From Membranipora membranacea (taxonomy: Eukaryota; Bryozoa; Gymnolaemata; Cheilostomatida; Membraniporidae), in the NCBI GenBank assembly GCA_914767715.1, contig OU612071.1, positions 20,210,948 through 20,270,947 of the forward strand: a DNA stretch of 60,000 nucleotides. Direction: 5' to 3'. Each line of letters opens with the position of its first letter. The stretch's first letter is position 1. The notes under the pieces are model-generated. The model did not search any database. It saw nothing but the letters and a program-made list of their open reading frames with translations, and had not been told where the DNA came from. The translations under genes and the position numbers were made by a program. Positions 31,311-42,505 of the stretch are shown here, one piece after another.

Positions 31311-33487
31311 CATAAACTTAATATTAAACCTAGACAGGACACTGTATATTGCTGAAGTGAGGCACTTAATTATGGTGACACGACTGGAGGGTGTAGAAAC
31401 AGTGATTTTTACTCATAGCTATCATTGATTTACCTGTCCCAGCTCTGGTTAAATGTTGATAACTCAATTGGCTTCGATCAGAATTTAAGTGTGAAAATTG
31501 CAATAGATTCAACAGTTTCTGGTGATCATTTTGATAGTCTGTTTAGCCTCATAGCTCAAATATCATCAAAAAAGCAAGCTATTGAAAACGATGCATAGAC
31601 TTGAAGGTATAATTTTTTTTGCAGTTTCAGTCCTGAATAAATGCTTATATCTCAAACAATTTTGATTTAATTTTGAGTTTGAAAATTGCAATAGACTTAC
31701 CAGCTTCTGGTGATCATTTTGATAGTCTGTTTAACTTTGTAGCGCAACTATTATCAAAAAAGCCAGCTATTGAAAACAGTGCATAGACTCAAAGCCATAA
31801 TTTTTCACTCCTGATTAAATGCTTATTTCTCAAACAATTTTGCTGGAATCTTGAGTTTGAAAATTGCTATAAATTCAGCAGTTTCTGGTGATCATTTTAA
31901 TAGTCTGTTCAGCTTTGTAGCTTGAATATTATAAAAAAAAAGCAAGCTATTGAAAACGGTGCTTAGACTCGAAGCTATAATTTTTTTGCAGATTCAGCCC
32001 TGTTTTAAAGTTTATTTCCTAATCAATTTCGATGGGATTTTGAGTTTAGAAATTGCAATAGATTCAGTAGCTTGTGGAGATCAATTTTGATGGTCTGTTC
32101 TGCCTTTTAGCTCAAGTATAACCAGGAAGTTCAGGACTTTCTTCCTTGGAATAACTGAGGAAGCAAGCAATTGAATTTACCTGGTGAATACACTATTACC
32201 AAAGAAATAACTAATTTCATCATTGCTTTTTTTGAATGCTTTTTTGCTCATATCGAGCCAGGCATACACAATAGGAAATGTCATGACCTTAGACAAAATA
32301 TCCACCAACATTATTGAAATGTGACCAACAGAGATAGTTGGAAGTAAACAAGTCAAGGCCGGACCTCAAAAAGCTTCATATAAAATTGAAGTTCATAGTA
32401 GACGATATTCTGTGTAGCTAATATAATGGTCACTCCGGTGGGTCAAAAGTAAAGGGAGACCTCCTGCCCCGGCAGCATTCTCCTCGTTCTTACCTTATAT
32501 TAGCAGCCTGATAAAACAAGCAACAGCTAAATCCGGTAATTCAGGAAATCATAATACATCAATTCTGACCACGAAACACAATCTTTTGAACTTTAGAAAT
32601 ACATAGGCTTATTGTGGTCTGCTGGAGTCAGCAATATAGCAACAGATTTCTAGATTTCTGAGTACACAGCAGTTGTAACACTCATCAAGCTAATCACTAT
32701 TTGTTCACAATGGATAAGCCAGGCCAGAGCGGATCTTCTGAATAACCAGTATGTAACTGTGATACAATGACTATACTTTCCTTTGCCTGCTATAGGTATT
32801 GTCCTTGCTTGTTCGGTTATAACAAGGAGGAAATTCCTAAACTTCCTGGTTATACCTGAGCTACAATGCTGAAAAGACCTTCAAAATGAGCCCCATAAGC
32901 TGCTGAGTCTATTGCAATTTTCAAATTTGAAATCCCATTAAAATTGATGAGGCAATAAACTTCAAATCAGGGTTGAAACTGCATAAAAGTTATAGTTTTG
33001 AGTCTATGCACCGTTTTCAATAGCTTGCTTTTTTGATAATATTTGCGCTACCAAGCTAGACAGACTATCAAAATGATCACCAGAAGCTGCTGAGTCTATT
33101 GGAATTTTCAAACTCAGAATTCCATCAAAATTGTTAGAGATATAAGCATTTATTCAAGACTGAAACTGCAAAAAAAACTATAGCTTTAAGTCTATGCATC
33201 GTTTTCAATAGCTTGCTTTATTGATAATATTTAAGCTACGAAGCCAAATAGGCTATCAAAATTATCTACAGAAGCTGCTGAATTTATTGCAATTTTCAAA
33301 CTTAACTTCCGATTGAAGCCAATTGAGTTATCAACATTTAACCAGAGCTGGGACAGGTAAATCAATGATAGCTATGGGTAAAATTCACTGTTTCTACACC
33401 CTCCAGTGACGTCGCGTCACCATAATTAAGTGCCTCAATGCTAATGCTCCATACAGTGTCCTGTCTAGGTTTATTATTAAGTCTATG
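31311..33487. mobile_element. Palindromic non-autonomous P-like element
   Basis: 2177 bp with 8-bp target duplications GGTTTTCA (31303-31310 and 33488-33495). The left end is CATAAACTTAATATTAAACC and the right end, reversed, is CATAGACTTAATAATAAACC; both run on into CTAGACAGG. The arms (about 860 and 690 bp) are inverted and each contains tandem units of about 175-188 bp (GGTGATCATTTTGATAGTC), four on the left and about three on the right. The middle, about 32175-32800, has no ORF. Termini and subterminal TGAAGTGAGGC match the transposase-bearing element at 36370-41911. Confidence 0.88.
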
Positions 33488-33650
33488 GGTTTTCAGAGCT
33501 TTTTTTGCGAAATAAAAGCTTTTCTTCAGATTTTTTTTTATATACAACTAATTCTATGCCATAGACTATATATCCCAAATTTCAGACCTCTAGCTATAGA
33601 ACATCACCGTGAGGTCCAGTTGTGGTCCATTTTGTATGTGGTCCATATGT
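33488..33650. repeat. 165-174 bp tandem array, right remainder
   Basis: This continues the array beyond the element (CAGACCTCTAGCTATAG at about 33583). A short GTGGTCCA-type repeat (about 33625-33700) follows. Confidence 0.8.
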
Positions 33651-36361
33651 CTTGCCATCCATTTGTCTTGTGGTCCAATTGTCTTGTGGTCCATTTGTCA
33701 TAGAACCAACGATGAAATACAGTATGATACTTGAAAATGTAGATTGCCTGAGTATTATAGTGACAATTGTTTGAGATCTCTTTATAATGAAAAATGTCAG
33801 TGGCCAGGCTCCCTGTAATCGGATATTAGTGTCTGCCGTGCTGGTCTCCATTCCATTCCAAACCATAAACAACAGATGACTCTATTCACCACAATACCAA
33901 ACCTTGAGCACCAGTTTGTAATCATAGATTGCTGTGCTGCCAATTTTTCTACGAGTTTTGGCCTTGTGTTAACCTGGCCTTGGCTGTCATCTGACATGGG
34001 TGATTAGAATACCAGTCTTATCATGAAATGGCTCTGGCTGCTCTTTAGTCCACACACATAGTTTATACATACTGATATGTAAGATTTACCATGCATTAGA
34101 AGGAAAGGAGCCTGTCATGACCAGTGAGGAGGTCAAATAGTGCCCCGACAACCTCTCTCTTGCAGTTCAATTGCAGCTGGTGTTGGAACAAAATAACAGC
34201 CTTATGGACACATCCTCTTCGTTGACTGTCCATCCATCTAATGGTTGCAGATCAGTTATATTAGTGGTCCAGTGAACCACTTTCCATATGACTGATTTGA
34301 TCTTTGGGGAACGGGTGCTCGAGTGGTAGATATGCTATAAGTTATTGCCATTGACCATGAAAGCTTCAAATTGATGGAGGATGACATGAAACAAAGAATA
34401 TGGAGTAGAAAAATCATGAGCCCTCTTTACTCATGAATCTCCAATTATTTTACCAGTTATCTTTTTTGACCTCACTCTTACCTGTTTTGCCAGTTGAGTT
34501 GTCATCTCTTCCCTTATTAAAACAAGGATATATATTAATTGTTTCAGAGTAGCCCAATACCATTACTAAAGCAGACAAACTGAAGGCAGAGTTATTTTCA
34601 CTCACACTGCGCTCTGTATTGCTATATTGAGGTTGCAACCCCATGTGAGAAATTGGCATGTATTTTTAAACAATGGCAATTGGATTATGGAAGTGCCTCT
34701 TAAATCTATAAAGCTCTACAGTTGGTAGGAATTGTATTTAGAAGTTATAGAGATAGTAGATGCTAGTTAGTTTCTGTGTGGGTTTACTCAAACCAAACTT
34801 TCACTTCATGTGGTTTCGAATGTGAGATTCATTACAATTCAAGGATTTTAGTATTGGTAGCATCCTCATTGCATTGCACGTGGGTGAAAGAAAGAATGAA
34901 ATGTGAGGTATTTTAATGTTAGATTAGGATTGCCAACTACAACTAGAATGGTAAGTTTTTGTCAACTCATAATCATAATTTACTCTTTAAGGTCATACCT
35001 CGCCGAAACCTTTTTTGGGGTATCTCAATCCACATGATCAAAGAAGTCTAAACTTAAAATTTGACGATGTTACGCCATGACTTCATGACTCCTCACTGAA
35101 TTTCAGCAACATGTCAAAACCTGTTGTCACTATTGTCCATATTAAAAGACATTGCAAGTTCTTGGAGCAAAAAATGCAGTTAATACATAAAGACTACCCT
35201 TATATCATGCGGCCATAACAACAATAATGTTCAATGTTTGATTTTACTTGAAAGAAAACGGCATTCAAATTCACATACTGATAGCTTAACCACAAGTGTT
35301 GACAATGCTATAAAGAAAGTGAGCTGTGTCAATTGCTGTCCAAGGTGGACAAATGTGATTACCCTAGTGCACTCATCAGCCCTGTTCTGACCAGTATTGA
35401 TGAAAAAAATTGATGTGCCAGCTGGAGATTATGAATTATCTTACTCCTAGACTAGTCAAAATTTTTACTTAAATGCCCCTTTGCTGTACAAAACGAGAAG
35501 TATAAATATGTGAAAACAGTACTGCGACTGAAATATTTTTTCTGCTACTGGGCATCCTCCAAAGCCTTGGTGAGGGCACTAGGCATTTATTTTGAACCAA
35601 TTAATTTTTTGTGTCGGAGAAGGTGTATTATAAGAAGGCCCATCATACAGTTTTCCAGAGGCAGGCTGTAAATTCAATATTCATTTAGCCAAGCTAACTT
35701 CAATTAAAATATATGTTGAGTGAACAATAGCATGGAAACTACCTACAAACATATCCTTTTTGTATAGTCCCAAGTTTCGAATCAAAATCTCTTTATGAAT
35801 TGAAATAAATGCCTCATGAATACAGAGGAAACTCCAACCATGAATGGTGTTTTGCACCAGATTTGGCGTAGTAATACAAGTCTCTAAAATCTAGTCATTT
35901 TGGTGTATCTTACAACAGTTCACAAGCTGGCTTGTTAATTCATGTCCGTTTTTATAGAGCTTTCCTTCTCCAGCACTTGAAATTCATGTCAAGGTTTGTT
36001 CCAAGAATTAATTATCACAAATTAATTTTTTTTGGGGCTACTTTGCGCTCCCAATCCTTGTTTGATACGAATAAATGGTTGTGAGGTGTCTGAGCCAGAT
36101 GCTGCCAGTTTTTGATAGCTCTTATTCTTTTGCATAGGCACGGATGGTTTAAATTTTATAATAATCTCTTGTAAGCAGATTAAGAAACTTGGTGCGTCTG
36201 TTTGGTTGCAATTGTAATGTCTGTTCTGTCTGGGGATTATCTGCTTTATTGAGTCCTAATTGAAATTCCAATTTTCTGGCAATTCCCCTTCGCTGTGCAT
36301 TCCAGGTACATTCTGTGTTAATCAAAATAATTGCAGCTAATGTTGATGGAAACATGACATA
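33651..36361. other. Long stretch without a recognised gene
   Basis: Unique AT-rich DNA. Several short open frames occur but have no splice context or domains. No repeats of note were seen beyond the GTGGTCCA run at its left edge. Confidence 0.4.
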
Positions 36362-37670
36362 GCTAGGACCATAGAACTACTAATAATAAACCTAGACAGG
36401 TGACAGATATAGAGCTTATACAGTGAGCAGTGAGGCCTATAATAACTGGAATTCCCCAATGACACAACGTTACTGTGTTGTGTACAGTGCATGCTGCAAT
36501 GACTGGTTTTACTATATGAGTGTGACTGATTATTAGCTATAATGGCATTTTTCTCATAGAGATATCGTAGACCGATGCCTACAAGTTAATTTTATCTGGA
36601 AGATGATGTACCAAGCAACGCCATAGTCTCTGAATATTTTCTCTAGCTTAAATATTGAATGAGATACAACCATCAGATGTCGGCAATATCTGTAAACGTT
36701 GATACATTATAGCAAGGAGCAACAGTGAAGATAAATAATGTGTCTTGTATTGGTTGTAATAATAAATGAGAAGTCTTATTCTTATTATGCAACTGAACAT
36801 CCAGAAGTACCACTAGAAGTACGAGTTGCGTACTTTATATCATGATATGCATAGATAGACCAGTTACTGATGCTGAAATATTACCAATCTATTGAGTTTA
36901 GATCCGATATTTTCATTTTTCTCTGCTGTTATCTTCTGGGTTACGTAATGAACTCGTATCATTATGTATCGGTGGATAAGGGATCTGATTGTTGAAGTGG
37001 AATGCACAGCACATTTCATAAATCCATGCAAATTTCCTAAAAGAATATGATTGAGGACTCTGTTTCGGGTTTTGATAAGTATGTTTGTGACAACACCATT
37101 GCATGTTATATAATTGCGGAGCAGTTGCTAGCTCACTACGAAGAGCTTCTTTGTGTTGGGAGAAAGTACAACAAGCCCGCCCCTATTCTTGACGGACACC
37201 AGTGTAGTATCATCATTCGGTCATTAGTGTCTGTATCTATAAGTGAATCTCTATAGTCTGAATAATTCAGTTTTGTCGAGCGGATGACATACCCTCCAAC
37301 AAAGTAATCGAATAAGCCCATTCAATCAATGTTGGTCCCTATAGAAGGTGAGGTTTATGGATGTGGTAATTTTGCAAATCTAGAAGGGTGGCTAGTACTA
37401 GTTGCGGATCTTTTATGAGTGAAAAAAAAGTAAACTAAACTTAGAATCATACCAGAACATGATGTTTGGGTTTTTTGTTACACCCCCGTCATAAGAAATG
37501 TCAAGTCCAAGGCTCTTAGAATTTTTAGCAACACTATCTTGCTTTTATTAGTTTTTTCAATATATAGCTTGTTGTGTAATGTGAAAATTTAAAAGGAGTA
37601 TATATTTCAAATGAAAGTTTGCTGTTATAAAACTAAGCAACTGAAATGTTAATTATGCTAATTGGGGCCA

Positions 37671-38276
37671 TTACTTACCGATGTAGTCTGCTATGTCGAT
37701 GATGGGTTTTGTTATGGTGAGATCCAACCGTCCTCCTTCATCCTCAAAGAATTCCTCTTCGAGTTCTTCGTCATCTGATTTCTTTTTCTTCTTCTTTGCG
37801 CTGAAGAGAAGTGACCCGCGAGTGCCTTGCTGCTGACTTGGATCTAGTTCTATACAGTTAGCCGAGGAGCTTGGCGTTATACCGCTCTTGACTAGCAGAG
37901 ACTTCAACGACGAATTGAATGATAGAATATCAGGGTTGTTGTTAAATCCATCACTGGATCTTATTTTAGAAAACAATGTTTCTATATGATCTTGTCCCAT
38001 CTGGTATCCGCGTACATATTTAGCTCCGGGGTAAGTGTCAAAGATCGTTTTTGAAACTGCTATGAATGAGGTAGAGGCTGTTTCAAAGCCCATCACAAAT
38101 GTTTTGCGACCACTCTGCGATATTGGTTTCCCAGTGAGAAGTGTGAGAGTTTTGAGGTATCGGACTATTTCCTGTAGATCCTTTTCTTTGAATCCTATGT
38201 TCTCACTCGTCAGAGGGCTTTTGAAACCTCTGCCAAATGGGCTTCTACTGTTGAGAATGTCAAAGAGCCTGTCCAT
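37671..38276 (-). pseudogene. P-type transposase, C-terminal exon
   Basis: After acceptor ACAATTTCAG it starts at MDRLFDILNSRSPFGRGF and contains QDHIETLFSKIRSSDGFNNN, the conserved C-terminal block of THAP9/P-element transposases. It ends in a Lys run and an acidic segment. About 201 residues. A donor at about 38508 bounds the intron, but the phase as read does not match, so one more small change is likely. Confidence 0.85.
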
Positions 38277-38576
38277 CTGAAATTGTAAAAATTTGTTGTG
38301 AAGGAGAAGTGATAAAACAAATCCGAATTAGATATCAAATCGTTTTTTAAGACTGGTGGCTCGATTTCTTGTTTCTATATCGCAGCCTTAAAATCTTGTT
38401 AACTCCAAGACAAAAATAATTCGTAGAATGTTATTGAAATCAAGATTCTTCAACGCTATTATTACAAATAGTAGTGTTAGCAAACATCCCAGAATTAATG
38501 TTATTGGTAATTCAGTCAACTCACTTTGCGATATGAATTCTATCGCAGGCTCTGAACCTTTGAACTTTGGATTTGT

Positions 38577-39194
38577 CTATTTTAGGTATTCCAGGGCATC
38601 GGCTACTGATGACGATAACATTTGTGCTGCTAGACGCACTTTCATTTTCATGTTTTGCCACTTCATATGGCGCTTTGATAGCTTGTTCGCTAGCCTCACG
38701 CCCATCTCTTCCTGTACTTTATGAAGCATTTTATTATAGCCACAGTCAATCTCCCCATTCTCAGAGTTAAATCGTCTCAGAGAGCCAAATGCATTCCGTG
38801 CCAATGTGAACGGCATCAAGACTAGTATAAACGTTATGTTCATTGATGGGTGCTTGAAATACGGCTTCGCTGGTATCTTGGCACCAAGTTTCTCTAGAGT
38901 CAGAACGTTTGAGCGTGCTCCATCACATGTTATACTAACAATGCTGATACCATTCTCTGCTGTTAGTTTCAGGCAGTCGACTATAAGCTGCTGCTGGACA
39001 TCACTGTCGATCTTATCAACAAGGAAGTACCCTATAGGATGTCTGGGTCCACCCAATATAGGAACTAACAGAAACACGAGAGCTTCAGTTGCAAGCTTCT
39101 CCATATTAGCTCCAACAGTAACTCTACCGTCAATTTTATGAGTGTGTTTGTTCACAAGCAAGCGCTTCCGTATGGCCATACTATCGATAACCAA
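38577..39194 (-). pseudogene. P-type transposase, catalytic core
   Basis: MVIDSMAIRKRL is the first catalytic-Asp block of the RNase-H-like core, and SITCDGARSN holds the next conserved Asp. The frame ends at a TAG (38579-38577), but the same frame stays open beyond it (PKFKGSEPAIEFIS), so the stop is a nonsense change. It is out of frame with the THAP exon upstream by one base at about 39187. Confidence 0.85.
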
Positions 39195-40093
39195 GCCTAT
39201 ATGGTTTCGAGTCCTTAGGTATTGCTTTTATCACATCAACAAGAAAGCCTGCTTCACAATTCACTGTTTCAAACCAACTTCTGATGGTCCTTGTTGAAGG
39301 GAGACTGAAGTTGTTTCGCAAATATCTATAGGCTTTCGGCGAATAATAATGTATAGTGATAGCAAAACTTTTTATGTCATCACTATACGATCTAGATTGT
39401 TTTTTACCTTTATTTACAGCTTCATTATTCACCAGTTCCTTCATAACACCATCGATTGTGCCAAGCTGAGCAGCCTGCAGCTTATTTTCCTTTTCTAAGA
39501 TACCTATCAAGTTACGTTGTACTCTCTCCTTCTTCTCAAATCTGCGTTTGCGTTGCTGCAATGTCTTTATTCGCCTCCTTAGTTTCGGAACTTTTGCTTC
39601 AGGAGTTGTCTTCTTACGCCCACGCGCCTCCTGCGGAGCATCGCTACTCAGTATTAAGGGTATATCTGGAACTACAGGTTCTGCTGCTTCAGTAGGAACT
39701 ATATTTGTTTGCACAGTATCGAAATCCTCAGTAGTTTCTGCGCTGGAACTCGGGGTGTTTGCAGCGTCTCTGCTTAACACTCTACGTTTTTTGGGTTGCG
39801 GGAGTCGTAGATACGCAGGATACTCCGGAAATATGATAGGCACTGCATTCGGGTAGAGCATAGCCCGTCTCCCTGGAAGGTTCGGAGGCACTCTGTATGC
39901 ACCCTTTCTAAAATGCTTGCTGCATAGACAAGAGTTTCTGTTCGGTTTCCGATCTTTACGGGACACTGCTTCGGTCCATTTGTCACGGCGTTCCTGCTGA
40001 GGCGGAAAACGGTGGAAGGTGAGGCTTGCATCCTTAATTGGTGTGTTGCTACAGCCATAAGCACAGCAGCAGTGTCGACTACTTTTACTGGCC
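39181..40093 (-). pseudogene. THAP domain and coiled coil of P-type transposase
   Basis: The exon begins after acceptor CAATTTTACAG at 40094. The THAP zinc finger (C2CH) is clear: CAYGCSN, FHRFPP, DKWTEAV, then CLCSKHF. A basic, Arg/Lys-rich helix follows (TLQQRKRRFEKKERVQRNLI), then the start of the transposase body (LPSTRTIRSWFETV, GFLVDVIKAIPKDSKPYR). A one-base shift at about 39187 breaks it from the catalytic core. THAP fingers bind subterminal DNA in this superfamily. A domesticated gene is possible, but the element ends and lesions speak for a transposon. Confidence 0.88.
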
Positions 40094-40668
40094 TGTAAAA
40101 TTGAGAAACTCATAAACATCACATCAATCTTTCTCCTACACAAGTATAGTTATGAATCTTATCCTACCGATTGCAATGTCGATGCCATGTCAGGTGTGCA
40201 AGAAATCCACTGAGCAACTGGACAGTTTAGTCTCAATAAGGCAAAGCCCAACAATGAAGAGTATGTAAAAATTAAGCTAACCCAAAATCCTACAGCGATA
40301 ACTTTCAAGATCATGCTACTTATGGGGATGTGTCACAATCCCCTTGAGCTACAATACAGATGGACACAGCATGTGCAAGGTTGACTAAGGTTATAGCTAT
40401 TTTTAGCTAGCCATGCTTTGAGTCATCAACTGATTGCAGCACACCCACATGGTAAGGCCTGTGTCTTTCAGAACGCATAAACAAAAATTTTCATGCAACA
40501 GTCAGTCATTGAGTCATGATATTTCCGACTTGTAATGGACGTAACTCACTCAATATTTGAGTCAGATACAAAATTCAAAGACTTACAGCTGGCTTGGTCC
40601 ATCACATTTCACATAAAATTAACTTCCTTGCATAATTTCTCGATGAATCTGTGAGAAAAATGCTATGA

Positions 40669-41286
40669 GGTAAATTCGCGCCCTTGGTATCTATATTAAA
40701 TAATCATTAATTATAATCATTTTCATGGGGAAATCCAACTGAATAGATTTTATGATTAGGTATACGGTTTTTCAATGATATTGACATGAAACTTAGAATT
40801 ATCTCCTCATTGGTAATAGGGAGACAACTTGAATTCATGTTGGATTCAGTTGGATTTCCCCATAAAAATATTTATGATTAATGATTATTTAAAGGGCAAC
40901 CAAGGTTTCAAACAAGTTCTCATTGATAGCAGATTGCACCTTCTGCATAGGGAAAAATACAAAATCTAATTCTGAAGATTATTAAGCCAGAATTCTTGTG
41001 AAACAATTCATCCATCAGGCACTCAAACTCAGCTAATATAGAATACCACAGAGCAATTTCCTGTTCCTGTTATTATTTAGCCTGTGCTCTACCATTATTA
41101 AAGCAATGTCTTGGAACCTTCCCTAAACAGAAGTGTGACCCAACTTAGAGTCAGCAACTACTTTGAGTTTTGCGCTGCGTCATGCACAAAGCTGATGCTG
41201 CCTAGCACATTATTTACTACCAACTAATGCATTGCTGCGAAACCTTGGTTGCCCTTTAGTATAGATACCAAGGGCACGAATTTACC
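40669..41286. repeat. Nested inverted-repeat insert
   Basis: Outer arms GGTAAATTCG[CT]GCCCTTGG at 40669 and inverted at 41286. An inner palindrome (AAATAATCATTAAT; GGGGAAATCCAACTGAAT and its partner) spans about 40697-40892. It sits in the right half of the P-like element, and a direct repeat of the subterminal region (about 40510-40660 against 41325-41475) flanks it. Confidence 0.7.
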
Positions 41287-41911
41287 TATTTTCTTGCTGC
41301 AATGCTTAAATAATGTATCACCGTTTACAGATATCGCTGGCTTCTAATGGTCGTATCTCATTCAATATTTGAGCTAGAGAAAAAATTCAGAGACTTTGAC
41401 GTTGCTTGTTACATCACCCTCCAGATAAAATTAACTTGTAGGCATCAGTCTTCGATATCTCTATGAGAAAAATATTATTATTATAGCTAATAATCAGTCA
41501 TGCTCATATAGTAAAACCATTCATTGCAGCGCTCACTGTGCACAACACAGTAACGTTATGTCATCGGGGAATTCCGGTTATTATAGGCCTCACTTCAGCT
41601 GCGCCAGTCTGCGCATGTGCGAACTGTTGAGGCATACGTTTGTCTCTGCAGCATAGGGCTCGAACTAATTCAGCTAGTCTGAGTACCAAAATTGGGAAAA
41701 CAATGGAAACCCATATTTTGGAAAAATTTGGGCCTAAATGGAACACTGGTTTTGATATCGCATAACCTTGAACCCTCGGAGTTGCCTTTCTTGATAGAAG
41801 GCAGCGCCACCACTGCTGTGCTGCAGAGATAGACTATGTCACAAGGCTATCCTGCAAGCAGAATGCAGCTGCGCAGGTCACCTGTCTAGGTTTATTATTA
41901 GTAGGTCTATG

Positions 41912-42505
41912 GCTAGGACAAATCTTCAGTAGGGAGCTGCCTACATAGGCCAGATAAAGGACCTCAAACCCAAGCTAAAGCTATTGAATTTTCTAAAAAC
42001 TACCATATACATAAGTGCAAAATACCAGAGAAAGATGTTTCTGTGTGCTCAGAGTCTTTTATCAACTTATTTCATGCGAAAATCATAAAAACCTTCCCAC
42101 TAGTCTTAGTCTCATTCCAATCGCATCATTATGAATACTGGTTTCATTGTCAGTTAGGTCTTTATCACGCTGGGATTTGATTATTTTCCCTGCGATAAAA
42201 GTCTATCTTGCTTGGTTAATTGTGATTATGGGATTAACAAAGCTTTGTATAGGAACTTCAACTCATGGTTATTATATCTTTTAATAACGAAGTTACAAAG
42301 CTAAAATTATAAAACCATCAGGTTGAAAGTTTTCAAGAAACAAGCCCGTCAATCTTAGATTTGAATTACTGCAAATTGGAAAACTGTCCAGATAGTACTT
42401 TATCGCGCTGGGCCAGCGCTATCTCATATATAATGTTAAAATAATACAGATTAACGGACATCCATTCCTATAGTTGGTTTCACGATGGTTGTCGCCGTCA
42501 CTAAG
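41912..42505. other. Flank after the P-like element
   Basis: Nothing recognised. This is the expected 3' UTR side of the Cys-rich gene, but no clear AATAAA is seen on the minus strand near the stop. Confidence 0.35.

Larger units (their letters stand above)
36370..41911. mobile_element. P-superfamily DNA transposon with THAP transposase
   Basis: 5542 bp with perfect 8-bp target duplications GCTAGGAC (36362-36369 and 41912-41919). Both ends, read inward, are CATAGA[AC]CTACTAATAA and continue to ACCTAGACAGGTGAC. About 200 bp of subterminal sequence is inverted as well (36420-36640 against 41390-41585). The transposase lies on the minus strand (40093-37671). The 8-bp duplication, CA start and THAP/P-type transposase agree with the P superfamily. 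A segment of about 290 bp with GCTGCGC at both edges (41589-41877) interrupts the right end, and an inverted-repeat insert lies at 40669-41286. Confidence 0.92.

Noticed and set aside
37671-40093. Domesticated THAP9-like host gene
   Set aside because: The exact 8-bp duplications, terminal inverted repeats and coding lesions mark it as a transposon copy.
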